A model generated the notes under the pieces. It saw nothing but the letters and a program-made list of their open reading frames with translations, ran no database searches and had not been told where the DNA came from. A program made the position numbers and the translations under genes. Shown one piece after another: positions 44,213 through 55,156 of a stretch of 64,000 nucleotides of DNA; positions within the stretch are counted from its first letter, which is position 1; each line of letters opens with the position of its first letter. Origin of the DNA: Rutidosis leptorrhynchoides (lineage: Eukaryota; Streptophyta; Magnoliopsida; Asterales; Asteraceae); contig NC_092338.1 in the NCBI RefSeq assembly GCF_046630445.1, forward strand, positions 146,515,501-146,579,500. The letters run 5' to 3'.

Positions 44213-47200
44213 TGAAATGTCCCGTTCTTATTGATTAAAAACGTTCCATATTAATTGATTTCGTTGCGAGGTTTTGACCTCTATATGAGACGTTTTTCAA
44301 AGACTGCATTCCTTTTTAAAACAAACCATAACCTTTATTTCATAAATAAAGGTTTAAAAAGCTTTACGTAGATTATCAAATAATGATAATCTAAAATATC
44401 CTGTTTACACACGACCATTACATAATGGTTTACAATACAAATATGTTACATCGAAATCAGTTTCTTGAATGCAGTTTTTACACAATATCATACAAACATG
44501 GACTCCAAATCTTGTCCTTATTTTAGTATGCAACAGCGGAAGCTCTTAATATTCACCTGAGAATAAACATGCTTTAAACGTCAACAAAAATGTTGGTGAG
44601 TTATAGGTTTAACCTATATATATCAAATCGTAACAATAGACCACAAGATTTCATATTTCAATACACATCCCATACATAGAGATAAAAATCATTCATATGG
44701 TGAACACCTGGTAACCGACAATAACAAGATGCATATATAAGAATATCCCCATCATTCCGGGACACCCTTCGGATATGATATAAATTTCGAAGTACTAAAG
44801 CATCCGGTACTTTGGATGGGGTTTGTTAGGCCCAATAGATCTATCTTTAGGATTCGCGTCAATTAGGGTGTCTGTTCCCTAATTCTTAGATTACCAGACT
44901 TAATAAAAAGGGGCATATTCGATTTCGATAATTCAACCATAGAATGTAGTTTCACGTACTTGTGTCTATTTTGTAAATCATTTATAAAACCTGCATGTAT
45001 TCTCATCCCAAAAATATTAGATTTTAAAAGTGGGACTATAACTCACTTTCACAGATTTTTACTTCGTCGGGAAGTAAGACTTGGCCACTGGTTGATTCAC
45101 GAACCTATAACAATATATACATATATATCAAAGTATGTTCAAAATATATTTACAACACTTTTAATATATTTTGATGTTTTAAGTTTATTAAGTCAGCTGT
45201 CCTCGTTAGTAACCTACAACTAGTTGTCCACAGTTAGATGTACAGAAATAAATCGATAAATATTATCTTGAATCAATCCACGACCCAGTGTATACGTATC
45301 TCAGTATTGATCACAACTCAAACTATATATATTTTGGAATCAACCTCAACCCTGTATAGCTAACTCCAACATTCACATATAGAGTGTCTATGGTTGTTCC
45401 GAAATATATATAGATGTGTCGACATGATAGGTCGAAACATTGTATACGTGTCTATGGTATCTCAAGATTACATAATATACAATACAAGTTGATTAAGTTA
45501 TGGTTGGAATAGATTTGTTACCAATTTTCACGTAGCTAAAATGAGAAAAATTATCCAATCTTGTTTTACCCATAACTTCTTCATTTTAAATCCGTTTTGA
45601 GTGAATCAAATTGCTATGGTTTCATATTGAACTCTATTTTATGAATCTAAACAGAAAAAGTATAGGTTTATAGTCAGAAAAATAAGTTACAAGTCGTTTT
45701 TGTAAAGGTAGTCATTTCAGTCGAAAGAACGACGTCTAGATGACCATTTTAGAAAACATACTTCCACTTTGAGTTTAACCATAATTTTTGGATATAGTTT
45801 CATGTTCATAATAAAAATCATTTTCTCAGAATAACAACTTTTAAATCAAAGTTTATCATAGTTTTTAATTAACTAACCCAAAACAGCCCGCGGTGTTACT
45901 ACGACGGCGTAAATCCGGTTTTACGGTGTTTTTCGTGTTTCCAGGTTTTAAATCATTAAGTTAGCATATCATATAGATATAGAACATGTGTTTAGTTGAT
46001 TTTAAAAGTCAAGTTAGAAGGATTAACTTTTGTTTGCGAACAAGTTTAGAATTAACTAAACTATGTTCTAGTGATTACAAGTTTAAACCTTCGAATAAGA
46101 TAGCTTTATATGTATGAATCGAATGATGTTATGAACATCATTACTACCTTAAGTTCCTTGGATGAACCTACTGGAAAAGAGAAAAATGGATCTAGCTTCA
46201 ATGGATCCTTGGATGGCTCAAAGTTCTTGAAGCAAAATCATGACACGAAAACAAGTTCAAGTAAGATCATCACTTGAAATAAGATTGTTATAGTTATAGA
46301 AATTGAACCAAAGTTTGAATATGATTATTACCTTGTATTAGAATGATAACCTACTGTAAGAAACAAAGATTTCTTGAGGTTGGATGATCACCTTACAAGA
46401 TTGGAAGTGAGCTAGCAATCTTGAAAGTATTCTTGATTTTATGTAACTAGAACTTTTGAAATTTATGAAGAACACTTAGAACTTGAAGATAGAACTTGAG
46501 AGAGATCAATTAGATGAAGAAAATTGAAGAATGAAAGTGTTTGTAGGTGTTTTTGGTCGTTGGTGTATGGATTAGATATAAAGGATATGTAATTTTGTTT
46601 TCATGTAAATAAGTCATGAATGATTACTCATATTTTTGTAATTTTATGAGATATTTCATGCTAGTTGCCAAATGATGGTTCCCACATGTGTTAGGTGACT
46701 CACATGGGCTGCTAAGAGCTGATCATTGGAGTGTATATACCAATAGTACATACATCTAAAAGCTGTGTATTGTACGAGTACGAATACGGGTGCATACGAG
46801 TAGAATTGTTGATGAAACTGAACGAGGATGTAATTGTAAGCATTTTTGTTAAGTAGAAGTATTTTGATAAGTGTCTTGAAGTCTTTCAAAAGTGTATGAA
46901 TACATATTAAAACACTACATGTATATACATTTTAACTGAGTCGTTAAGTCATCGTTAGTCGTTACATGTAAATGTTGTTTTGAAACCTTTAGGTTAACGA
47001 TCTTGTTAAATGTTGTTAACCCAATGTTTATAATATCAAAAGAGATTTTAAATTATTATATTATCATGATATTATGATGTACGAATATCTCTTAATATGA
47101 TATATATACATTAAATGTCGTTACAACGATAATCGTTACATATATGTCTCGTTTCAAAATCATTAAGTTAGTAGTCTTGTTTTTACATATGTAGTTCATT

Positions 47201-47463
47201 GTTAATATACTTAATGATATGTTTACATATCATAATATCATGTTAACTATATATATAACCATATATATGTCATCATATAGTTTTTACAAGTTTTAACGTT
47301 CGTGAATCACCGGTCAACTTGGGTGGTCAATTGTCTATATGAAACCTATTTCAATTAATCAAGTCTTAACAAGTTTGATTGCTTAACATGTTGGAAACAT
47401 TTAATCATGTAAATATCAATCTCAATTAATATATATAAACATGGAAAAGTTCGGGTCACTACA
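44213..47463 (-). repeat. Element A 5' LTR
   Basis: Full-length LTR, 3251 bp, almost identical to 34383-37633. Contains the promoter for the element by position; no core motif was singled out. Confidence 0.96.
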
Positions 47464-47468
47464 CACTG

Positions 47469-48539
47469 GGTCGTGGATTGATTCAAGATAATATTTATCG
47501 ATTTATTTCTGTACATCTAACTGTGGACAACTAGTTGTAGGTTACTAACGAGGACAGCTGACTTAATAAACTTAAAACATCAAAATATATTAAAAGTGTT
47601 GTAAATATATTTTGAACATACTTTGATATATATGTATATATTGTTATAGGTTCGTGAATCAACCAGTGGCCAAGTCTTACTTCCCGACGAAGTAAAAATA
47701 TGTGAAAGTGAGTTATAGTCCCACTTTTAAAATCTAATATTTTTGGGATGAGAATACATGCAGGTTTTATAAATGATTTACAAAATAGACACAAGTACGT
47801 GAAACTACATTCTATGGTTGAATTATTGAAATCGAATATGCCCCTTTTTATTAAGTCTGGTAATCTAAGAATTAGGGAACAGACACCCTAATTGACGCGA
47901 ATCCTAAAGATAGATCTATTGGGCCCAACAAGCTCCATCCAAAGTACCGGATGCTTTAGTACTTCGAAATTTATATCATATCCGAAGGGTGTCCCGGAAT
48001 GATGGGGATATTCTTATATATGCATCTTGTTAATGTCGGTTACCAGGTGTTCACCATATGAATGATTTTTATCTCTATGTATGGGATGTGTATTGAAATA
48101 TGAAATCTTCTGGTCTATTATTATGATTTGATATATAGGTTAAACCTATAACTCACCAACATTTTTGTTGACGTTTTAAGCATGTTTATTCTCAGGTGAT
48201 TATTAAGAGCTTCCGCTATCGCATACTTAAATAAGGACGAGATTTGGAGTCCATGCTTGTATGATATTGTGTAAAAACTGCATTCAAGAAACTTATTTTG
48301 TTGTAACATATTTGTATTGTAAACCATTATGTAATGGTCGTGTGTAAACAGGATATTTTAGATTATCATTATTTGATAATCTACGTAAAGCTTTTTAAAC
48401 CTTTATTTATGAAATAAAGGTTATGGTTTGTTTTAAAAATGAATGCGGTCTTTGAAAAACGTCTCATATAGAGGTCAAAACCTCGCAACGAAATCAATTA
48501 ATATGGAATGTTTTTAATCAATAAGAACGGGACATTTCA
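47469..48539 (+). repeat. Element B 5' LTR, right piece
   Basis: Resumes after the duplicated CACTG with GGTCGTGGATTG and ends GGGACATTTCA. Together with 32205-34382 it makes 3249 bp, the same as the 3' LTR. Confidence 0.95.
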
Positions 48540-48541
48540 GT

Positions 48542-48553
48542 TGGTATCAGAGC
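48542..48553 (+). other. Element B primer-binding site (initiator tRNA-Met)
   Basis: TGGTATCAGAGC two bases after the 5' LTR. Confidence 0.92.
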
Positions 48554-48748
48554 GTTGGTCTTAGAGAACCAGAATTTTGCATTAGTGTGTCTTATCGAGT
48601 TTGTTAGGATGCATTAGTGAGTCTGGACTTCGACCGTGTTTACTTGAAAAATGATTGCTTAACAAATTTTGTTGGAAACTATATATTTTTAACATGTGAA
48701 TATTATGTGATATATTAATCTCTTAACGCGTTTGATATTATGTGATAG

Positions 48749-49363
48749 ATGTCTACCTCTAGAACAAGTCCCATTTACTCACCTAATAATAATGAAGAGC
48801 CAAATGTAAATTGGAATGATTCGTGGACTGATTCACAAGTTCCCGAAGAAGAACCGGAAGAAGAGTCGGAACCGGAAGAAGAATCGGAACCGGAAGAAGA
48901 ATCAGAACCGGATGAAGAAATAGAACCGGTGGGGGAAATAATAAAACGGTTAAGTAAAAGAAAATCCTCAACCAACCGACCAAGGTTAATTATGGTCAAT
49001 GGTGTTTCCGCTAAGGAAGCAAAATATTGGGAGGATTACCAATTCTCCGATGAATCGGATTCCGACGAGAATTCCGATGATGTTATAGAAATTACCCCAA
49101 CTGAATTTAAAAAGGCAAAAGAAAATAATAAGGGAAAGGGCATAAAAATAGAGAAATCTAATTCCAACCCCGATGAACTTTATATCTATCGTCAACCCCC
49201 GAAGTCCTTAAGTTGTAACAATGACCCGGGAACCTCTAAACCACCAGGTTTTTCTAAACCAATGTGGATAACGATAGCTCGTATTAGGGGAACATCATAT
49301 ATCCCTAGAAACTTGGCAAAACGAACCAAAACCGAAGAAGAAGAAACAAGCGAGTCAGAATAA
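48749..49363 (+). CDS. Acidic EEESEP-repeat protein carried by element B, 204 aa
   Basis: Second copy of the protein at 43408-44004, open throughout, 209 bp after the LTR. It is six residues longer because it has one more 18-bp EEESEP-type unit, showing unit gain or loss. Other differences are scattered substitutions (for example at residues 9 and 17). Function unknown; see the element A copy for composition. Confidence 0.75.
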   Translation: MSTSRTSPIYSPNNNEEPNVNWNDSWTDSQVPEEEPEEESEPEEESEPEEESEPDEEIEPVGEIIKRLSKRKSSTNRPRLIMVNGVSAKEAKYWEDYQFSDESDSDENSDDVIEITPTEFKKAKENNKGKGIKIEKSNSNPDELYIYRQPPKSLSCNNDPGTSKPPGFSKPMWITIARIRGTSYIPRNLAKRTKTEEEETSESE

Positions 49364-49500
49364 GATAGTTGTATTCGTGTGGTGTAATATATGTAATATA
49401 GTGTGCTTATGCTTTATGATATATGTAAAAATTGCTTGTATTAATAAGTATTTTTTTTATGAATCTAACTCTAGTCTATTTTACAGTATAAAAACACAAA

Positions 49501-50184
49501 ATGGATAGACAACCCAATATTTTAAGAGACCTACCCGGAGACATGATTGATGAAATCTTGTCTAGAGTCGGTCAGAATTCTGCGGCACAACTATTTAAGG
49601 CGAGATCAGTTTGTAAGACATTCGAAGAAAGTTCCAAGAATGCCTTGGTTTATAAAAGGCTTTCGTTCGAAAGATGGGGGATATCACATTGGGAAATCCA
49701 TAAGTTACGATGTGTTTACTTTGACGCATATATTGCGGGGAACCCAAATGCTATTTTACGCAATGGGTTAAGAAATTATTTTGACTCAATATATCCGAAT
49801 ATTGGACTCCGTGATTTAGAAAAAGCGGCTAACATGCAACATAAAGAAGCATGTTATGCTTACGGATTAGTAATGTTCGCTTCTCACCAAAGTGAGAACA
49901 AGAACATCGGCCTACAACTATTAAACAAAACGTTCCCACAAGTGACGGAGTCGGTAATTGGGGTAAGAAATGAGATTTTTAGATTGTTACGAGACTGTTG
50001 GACATTACGTAACCCTCGTCCCTTTGACGACGTTACAACACACTGTCTTATCAACGGCCATAACCGTTATGTTCCACAAGACCAAGGATGGGAAGTAATC
50101 CTAGTAAAACCAGAATGCATGACTTGTTTCTGGACGTATGAATTACGTGTCTTTATTGCCTTTGCTGAACGACTTGTGTACTAG
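49501..50184 (+). CDS. F-box protein carried by element B, 227 aa
   Basis: Second intact copy of the At2g35280-like F-box ORF, 137 bp after the acidic ORF and 341 bp before the gag ATG at 50526. The F-box core (LRDLPGDMIDEILSRVG) is unchanged from element A. Substitutions relative to A include S/A, R/S, V/A and T/I in the first 70 residues and V/I, R/H, G/R, A/P and V/I after residue 160. It stays open although the neighbouring gag-pol has five stops. Confidence 0.85.
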   Translation: MDRQPNILRDLPGDMIDEILSRVGQNSAAQLFKARSVCKTFEESSKNALVYKRLSFERWGISHWEIHKLRCVYFDAYIAGNPNAILRNGLRNYFDSIYPNIGLRDLEKAANMQHKEACYAYGLVMFASHQSENKNIGLQLLNKTFPQVTESVIGVRNEIFRLLRDCWTLRNPRPFDDVTTHCLINGHNRYVPQDQGWEVILVKPECMTCFWTYELRVFIAFAERLVY

Positions 50185-50372
50185 CTAGAATTATCTTCAC
50201 AACTATCTTGTATCAAAGTTATTGTGTGCTATATTTCATGCTTTATGTAAAATAAGCGGTATTGTAAGTTTGTAAAATATTGTATAAAAGTTTGAACGCG
50301 AAATATTATTATAATCAGTTTTTCATATAGAATTGTAGTAGTTGAATTGTATATTAGCTACTAAGTATGAAC

Positions 50373-50388
50373 TTAACGGGTAGGTACT
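50373..50388 (+). other. Internal copy of the polypurine tract, element B
   Basis: TTAACGGGTAGGTACT, identical over 16 nt to 55142-55157 at the 3' LTR boundary. Lies between the F-box ORF and gag. Confidence 0.85.
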
Positions 50389-50525
50389 ACCCGAATTTAA
50401 ACTTATAAAACGCTAATATGAAGAAAAAGCTTTTATAAATGAGTTCATATTATGCTACGAAATACTATTAACTACTCTTAATATTCTGTATGATTAACTT
50501 GTTCTATTTGACTATTTTGAAGGAA

Positions 50526-51359
50526 ATGGCACCGACTACTCGACACACCGTGAATATGAATGAAGAGGAATTCCGTACTTTTCTAGCTTCAAACATAGCC
50601 GCAGTACAGGCTGCGCTACATACCAACAATAACCTTGGATCTAGCAGTACAGGAAATCGTGTAGGATGCACCTACAAAGAATTCACTGCCTGCAAACCTT
50701 TGGAATTTGATGGAACCGAAGGACCGATCGGATTGAAACGGTGGACCGAGAAGGTCGAATCAGTGTTTGCCATAAGTAAGTGTACTGAAGAGGACAAAGT
50801 GAAGTACGCTACGCATACCTTCACAGGTTCTGCGTTAACATGGTGGAATACCTATCTAGAGCAAGTGGGACAAGACGATGCGTACGCACTACCGTGGTCA
50901 GCATTCAAGCACTTGATGAACGAGAAGTACCGTCCCAGAACCGAGGTCAATAAGCTCAAGACAGAACTTAGAGGGTTACGAACCCAAGGATTTGATATTA
51001 CCACGTATGAAAGATGATTCACAGAATTGTGCCTATTGTGTCCGGGAGCGTTCGAAGATGAGGAAGAGAAGATCGACGCGTTTGTGAAAGGATTACCGGA
51101 AAGAATCCAAGAAGATATAAGTTCACACGAGCCCGCCTCCATACAACAGGCATGTAGAATGGCTCACAAACTAGTGAACCAGATTGAAGAAAGAATTAAA
51201 GAACAGACTGCTGAAGAGGCCAATGTGAAGCAAGTCAAAAGAAAGTGGGAGGAAAACGGTGATATGAATCACCAATATAACAACAACAGCAATTACAACA
51301 ATAATCACAACAATTATCCCAACAATCGCAACATCAATCGCAACTACAACAAACGGCCC

Positions 51360-51405
<46 letters not shown>

Positions 51406-54400
51406 GCAACTACAACAATCATCCCAACAACAATAATAACCGCAACAACAACAACAATCAGAAGCAACTTTGCCAAAGGTGTGAAAAGTATCACTCGGGG
51501 TTCTGCACCAAATTTTGCAATAAGTGTAAAAGAAATGGTCATAGCGCGGCGAAGTGTGAGGTCTACGGACCAGGGGTTAATAGAACGAAAGGAACAAATG
51601 GTGTCGGAATGAGTAATGGTGGAGCAAGTAGTGTCGGAGCAAGTTATGCCAATGTAGTTTGTTATAAATGTGGAAAACCGGGCCACATTATTAGAAATTG
51701 CCCGAACCAGGAGAACACGAATGGACAAGGCCGCGGAAGAGTTTTCAATATTAATGCGGCAGAGGCACAGGAAGACCCGGAGCTTGTTACGGGTACGTTT
51801 CTTATTGACAATAAATCTGCTTACGTTTTATTTGATTCGGGTGCGGATAGAAGCTATATGAGTTAAGATTTTTGTGCTAAATTAAGTTGTCTATTGACGC
51901 CTTTGGATAGTAAATTTTTACTCGAATTAGCAAATGGTAAATTAATTTTAGCAGATAATATATGTCGGAATCGAGAAATTAAACTGGTTAGCGAAACATT
52001 TAAGATTGATTTGATACCAGTAGAGTTAGGGAGTTTTGATGTGATAATCGGTATGGACTGGTTGAAAGAAGTGAAAGCAGAGATCGTTTTTTACAAAAAT
52101 GCAATTCGCATTATACGAGAAAAAGGAAAACCCTTAATGGTGTACGGAGAAAAGGGCAACACGAAGCTACATCTTATTAGTAATTTGAAGGCACAAAAAC
52201 TAATAAGAAAAGGTTGCTATGTTGTTCTAGCACACGTCGAGAAAGTACAAACTGAAGAAAAGAGCATCAATGATGTTCCCGTCGCAAAAGAATTTCCCGA
52301 TGTATTTCCAAAAGAATTACCGGGATTACCCCCACATCGATCCGTTGAATTTCAAATAGATCTTGTACCAGGAGCTGCACCAATAGCTCGTGCTCCTTAC
52401 AGACTCGCACCCAGCGAGATGAAAGAACTGCAAAGCCAATTACAAGAACTTTTAGAGCGTGGTTTCATTCGACCAAGCACATCACCGTGGGGAGCTCCTG
52501 TTTTGTTTGTCAAGAAGAAAGATGGTACATTCAGGTTGTGTATCGACTACCGAGAGTTGAACAAACTTACCATCAAGAACCGCTACCCACTACCGAGAAT
52601 CGACGACTTATTTGATCAACTACAAGGCTCGTCTATTTATTCAAAGATTGACTTACGTTCCGGGTATCATCAAATGCGGGTGAAAGAAGATGATATTCCA
52701 AAGACTGCTTTCAGAACACGTTACGGTCATTACGAGTTTATGGTCATGCCGTTTGGTTTAACTAATGCACCAGCTGTGTTCATGGACCTTATGAACCGAG
52801 TGTGTGGACCATACCTTGACAAGTTTGTCATTGTTTTCATTGATGACATACTTATTTACTCAAAGAATGATCAAGAACACGGTGAACATTTGAGAAAGGT
52901 GTTAGAAGTATTGAGGAAGGAAGAATTGTACACTAAGTTTTCAAAGTGTGCATTTTGGTTGGAAGAAGTTCAATTCCTCGGTCACATAGTGAACAAAGAA
53001 GGTATTAAGGTGGATCCGGCAAAGATAGAAACTGTTGAAAAGTGGGAAACCCCGAAAACTCCGAAACACATACGCCAGTTTTTAGGACTAGCTGGTTACT
53101 ACAGAAGGTTCATCCAAGACTTTTCCAGAATAGCAAAACCCTTGATTGCATTAACGCATAAAGGGAAGAAATTTGAATGAAATGATGAACAAGAGAAAGC
53201 GTTTCAGTTATTGAAGAAAAAGCTAACTACGGCACCTATATTGTCATTGCCTGAAGGGAATGATGATTTTGTGATTTATTGTGACGCATCAAAGCAAGGT
53301 CTCGGTTGTGTATTAATGCAACGAACGAAGGTGATTGCTTATGCGTCTAGACAATTGAAGATTCACGAACAAAATTATACGACGCATGATTTGGAATTAG
53401 GCGCAGTTGTTTTTGCATTAAAGACTTGGAGGCACTACTTATATGGGGTCAAAAGTATTATATATACCGACCACAAAAGTCTTCAACACATATTTAATCA
53501 GAAACAACTGAATATGAGGCAGCGTAGGTGGATTGAATTATTGAATGATTACGACTTTGAGATTCGTTACCACCCGGGGAAGGCAAATGTGGTAGCCGAT
53601 GCCTTGAGCAGGAAGGACAGAGAACCCATTCGAGTAAAATCTATGAATATAATGATTCATAATAACCTTACTACTCAAATAAAGGAGGCGCAACAAGGAG
53701 TTTTAAAAGAGGGAAATTTAAAGGATGAAATACCCAAAGGATCAGAGAAGCATCTTAATATTCGGGAAGACGGAACCCGGTATAGGGCTGAAAGGATTTG
53801 GGTACCAAAATTTGGAGATATGAGAGAAATGGTACTTAGAGAAGCTCATAAAACCAGATACTCAATACATCCTGGAACGAGGAAGATGTACAAGGATCTC
53901 AAGAAACATTTTTGGTGGCCGGGTATGAAAGCCGATGTTGCTAAATACGTAGGAGAATGTTTGACGTGTTCTAAGGTCAAAGCTGAGCATCAGAAACCAT
54001 CAGGTCTACTTCAACAACCCGAAATCCCGGAATAGAAATGGGAAAACATTACCATGGATTTTATCACTAAATTGCCAAGGACTGCAAGTGGTTTTGATAC
54101 TATTTGGGTAATAGTTGATCGTCTCACCAAATTAGCACACTTCCTGCCAATAAGAGAAGATGACAAGATGGAGAAGTTAGCACGATTGTATTTGAAGGAA
54201 GTCGTCTCCAGACATGGAATACCACACTCTATTATCTCTGATAGGGATGGCAGATTTATTTCAAGATTCTGGCAGACATTGCAGCAAGCATTAGGAACTC
54301 GTCTAGACATGAGTACTGCCTATCATCCACAAACTGATGGGCAGAGCGAAAGGACGATACAAACGCTTGAAGACATGCTACGAGCATGTGTTATTGATTT

Positions 54401-55121
54401 CGGAAACAGTTGGGATCGACATCTACCGTTAGCAAAATTTTCCTACAACAACAGCTACCATTCAAGCATTGAGATGGCGCCGTTTGAAGCACTTTATGGT
54501 AGAAAGTGCAGGTCTCCAATTTGTTGGAGTGAAGTGGGGGATAGACAGATTACGGGTCCGGAGATTATACAAGAAACTACCGAGAAGATCATCCAAATTC
54601 AACAACGGTTGAAAACCGCCCAAAGTCGACAAAAGAGCTACGCTGACATTAAAAGAAAAGATATAGAATTTGAAATTGGAGAGATGGTCATGCTTAAAGT
54701 TTCACCTTGGAAAGGTGTTGTTCGATTTGGTAAACGAGGAAAATTAAATCCAAGGTATATTGGACCATTCAGGATTATTGATCGTGTCGGACCAGTAGCT
54801 TACCGACTTGAGTTACCTCAATAACTCGCGGCTGTACATAACACTTTACACGTCTCGAATTTGAAGAAATGTTTTGCTAAAGAAGATCTCACTATTCCGT
54901 TAGATGAAATCCAAATCAACGAAAAACTTCAATTCATCGAAGAACCCGTCGAAATAATGGATCGTGAGGTTAAAAGTCTTAAGCAAAACAAGATACCCGT
55001 TGTTAAGGTTAAATGGAATGCTCGTAGAGGACCCGAGTTCACCTGGGAGCGTGAAGATCAGATGAAGAAGAAATACCCGCATCTATTTCCAGAAGATTCG
55101 TCAACACCTTCAACAGCTTAA
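50526..55121 (+). pseudogene. Element B gag-pol, five in-frame stops, no frameshift
   Basis: Same polyprotein as element A, starting [10 protein letters not shown] and ending with the chromodomain-like tail intact (natural stop 55119-55121). Broken by TGA 51015-51017, TAA 51864-51866, TGA 53178-53180, TAG 54033-54035 and TAA 54822-54824. All pieces stay in one frame. Against element A the first is CGA to TGA, the third and fourth are Trp codons changed by one G to A, and the fifth is CAA to TAA; the second (AGA against TAA) needs two changes. The poly-Asn linker is longer than in A (AAC expansion at 51360-51405). This copy cannot make its own full pol. Confidence 0.95.
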
Positions 55122-55141
55122 AATTTCGGGACGAAATTTAT

Positions 55142-55156
55142 TTAACGGGTAGGTAC
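55142..55156 (+). other. Element B terminal polypurine tract
   Basis: TTAACGGGTAGGTAC directly before the 3' LTR start TGTAGTG at 55157. Confidence 0.7.

Larger units (their letters stand above)
34383..47463 (-). mobile_element. Element A: second Tekay-type chromovirus with F-box cargo, inside B's 5' LTR
   Basis: LTRs 34383-37633 and 44213-47463 (3251 bp each), flanked by CACTG (34378-34382, 47464-47468). Minus sense: 5' LTR on the right, primer site 44199-44210, acidic ORF, F-box ORF, 16-nt tract, gag-pol, polypurine tract, 3' LTR. LTRs are nearly identical: by eye I found two differences (34453/34454 region against 44284 region; 37257-37261 against 47087-47091), so insertion is recent. Gag-pol is open except for one stop near its end. 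This is the best-preserved copy in the window. Confidence 0.96.

Noticed and set aside
49501..50184. F-box ORF as an ordinary host gene hit by a transposon
   Set aside because: It lies inside a bounded element, between primer site and gag, and is present at the same place in a second element with its own target duplication.
51171..51728. 185-aa antisense ORF with Val/Ile runs (and its counterpart at 41368-41598)
   Set aside because: Antisense of the (AAC)n Asn-rich gag linker.
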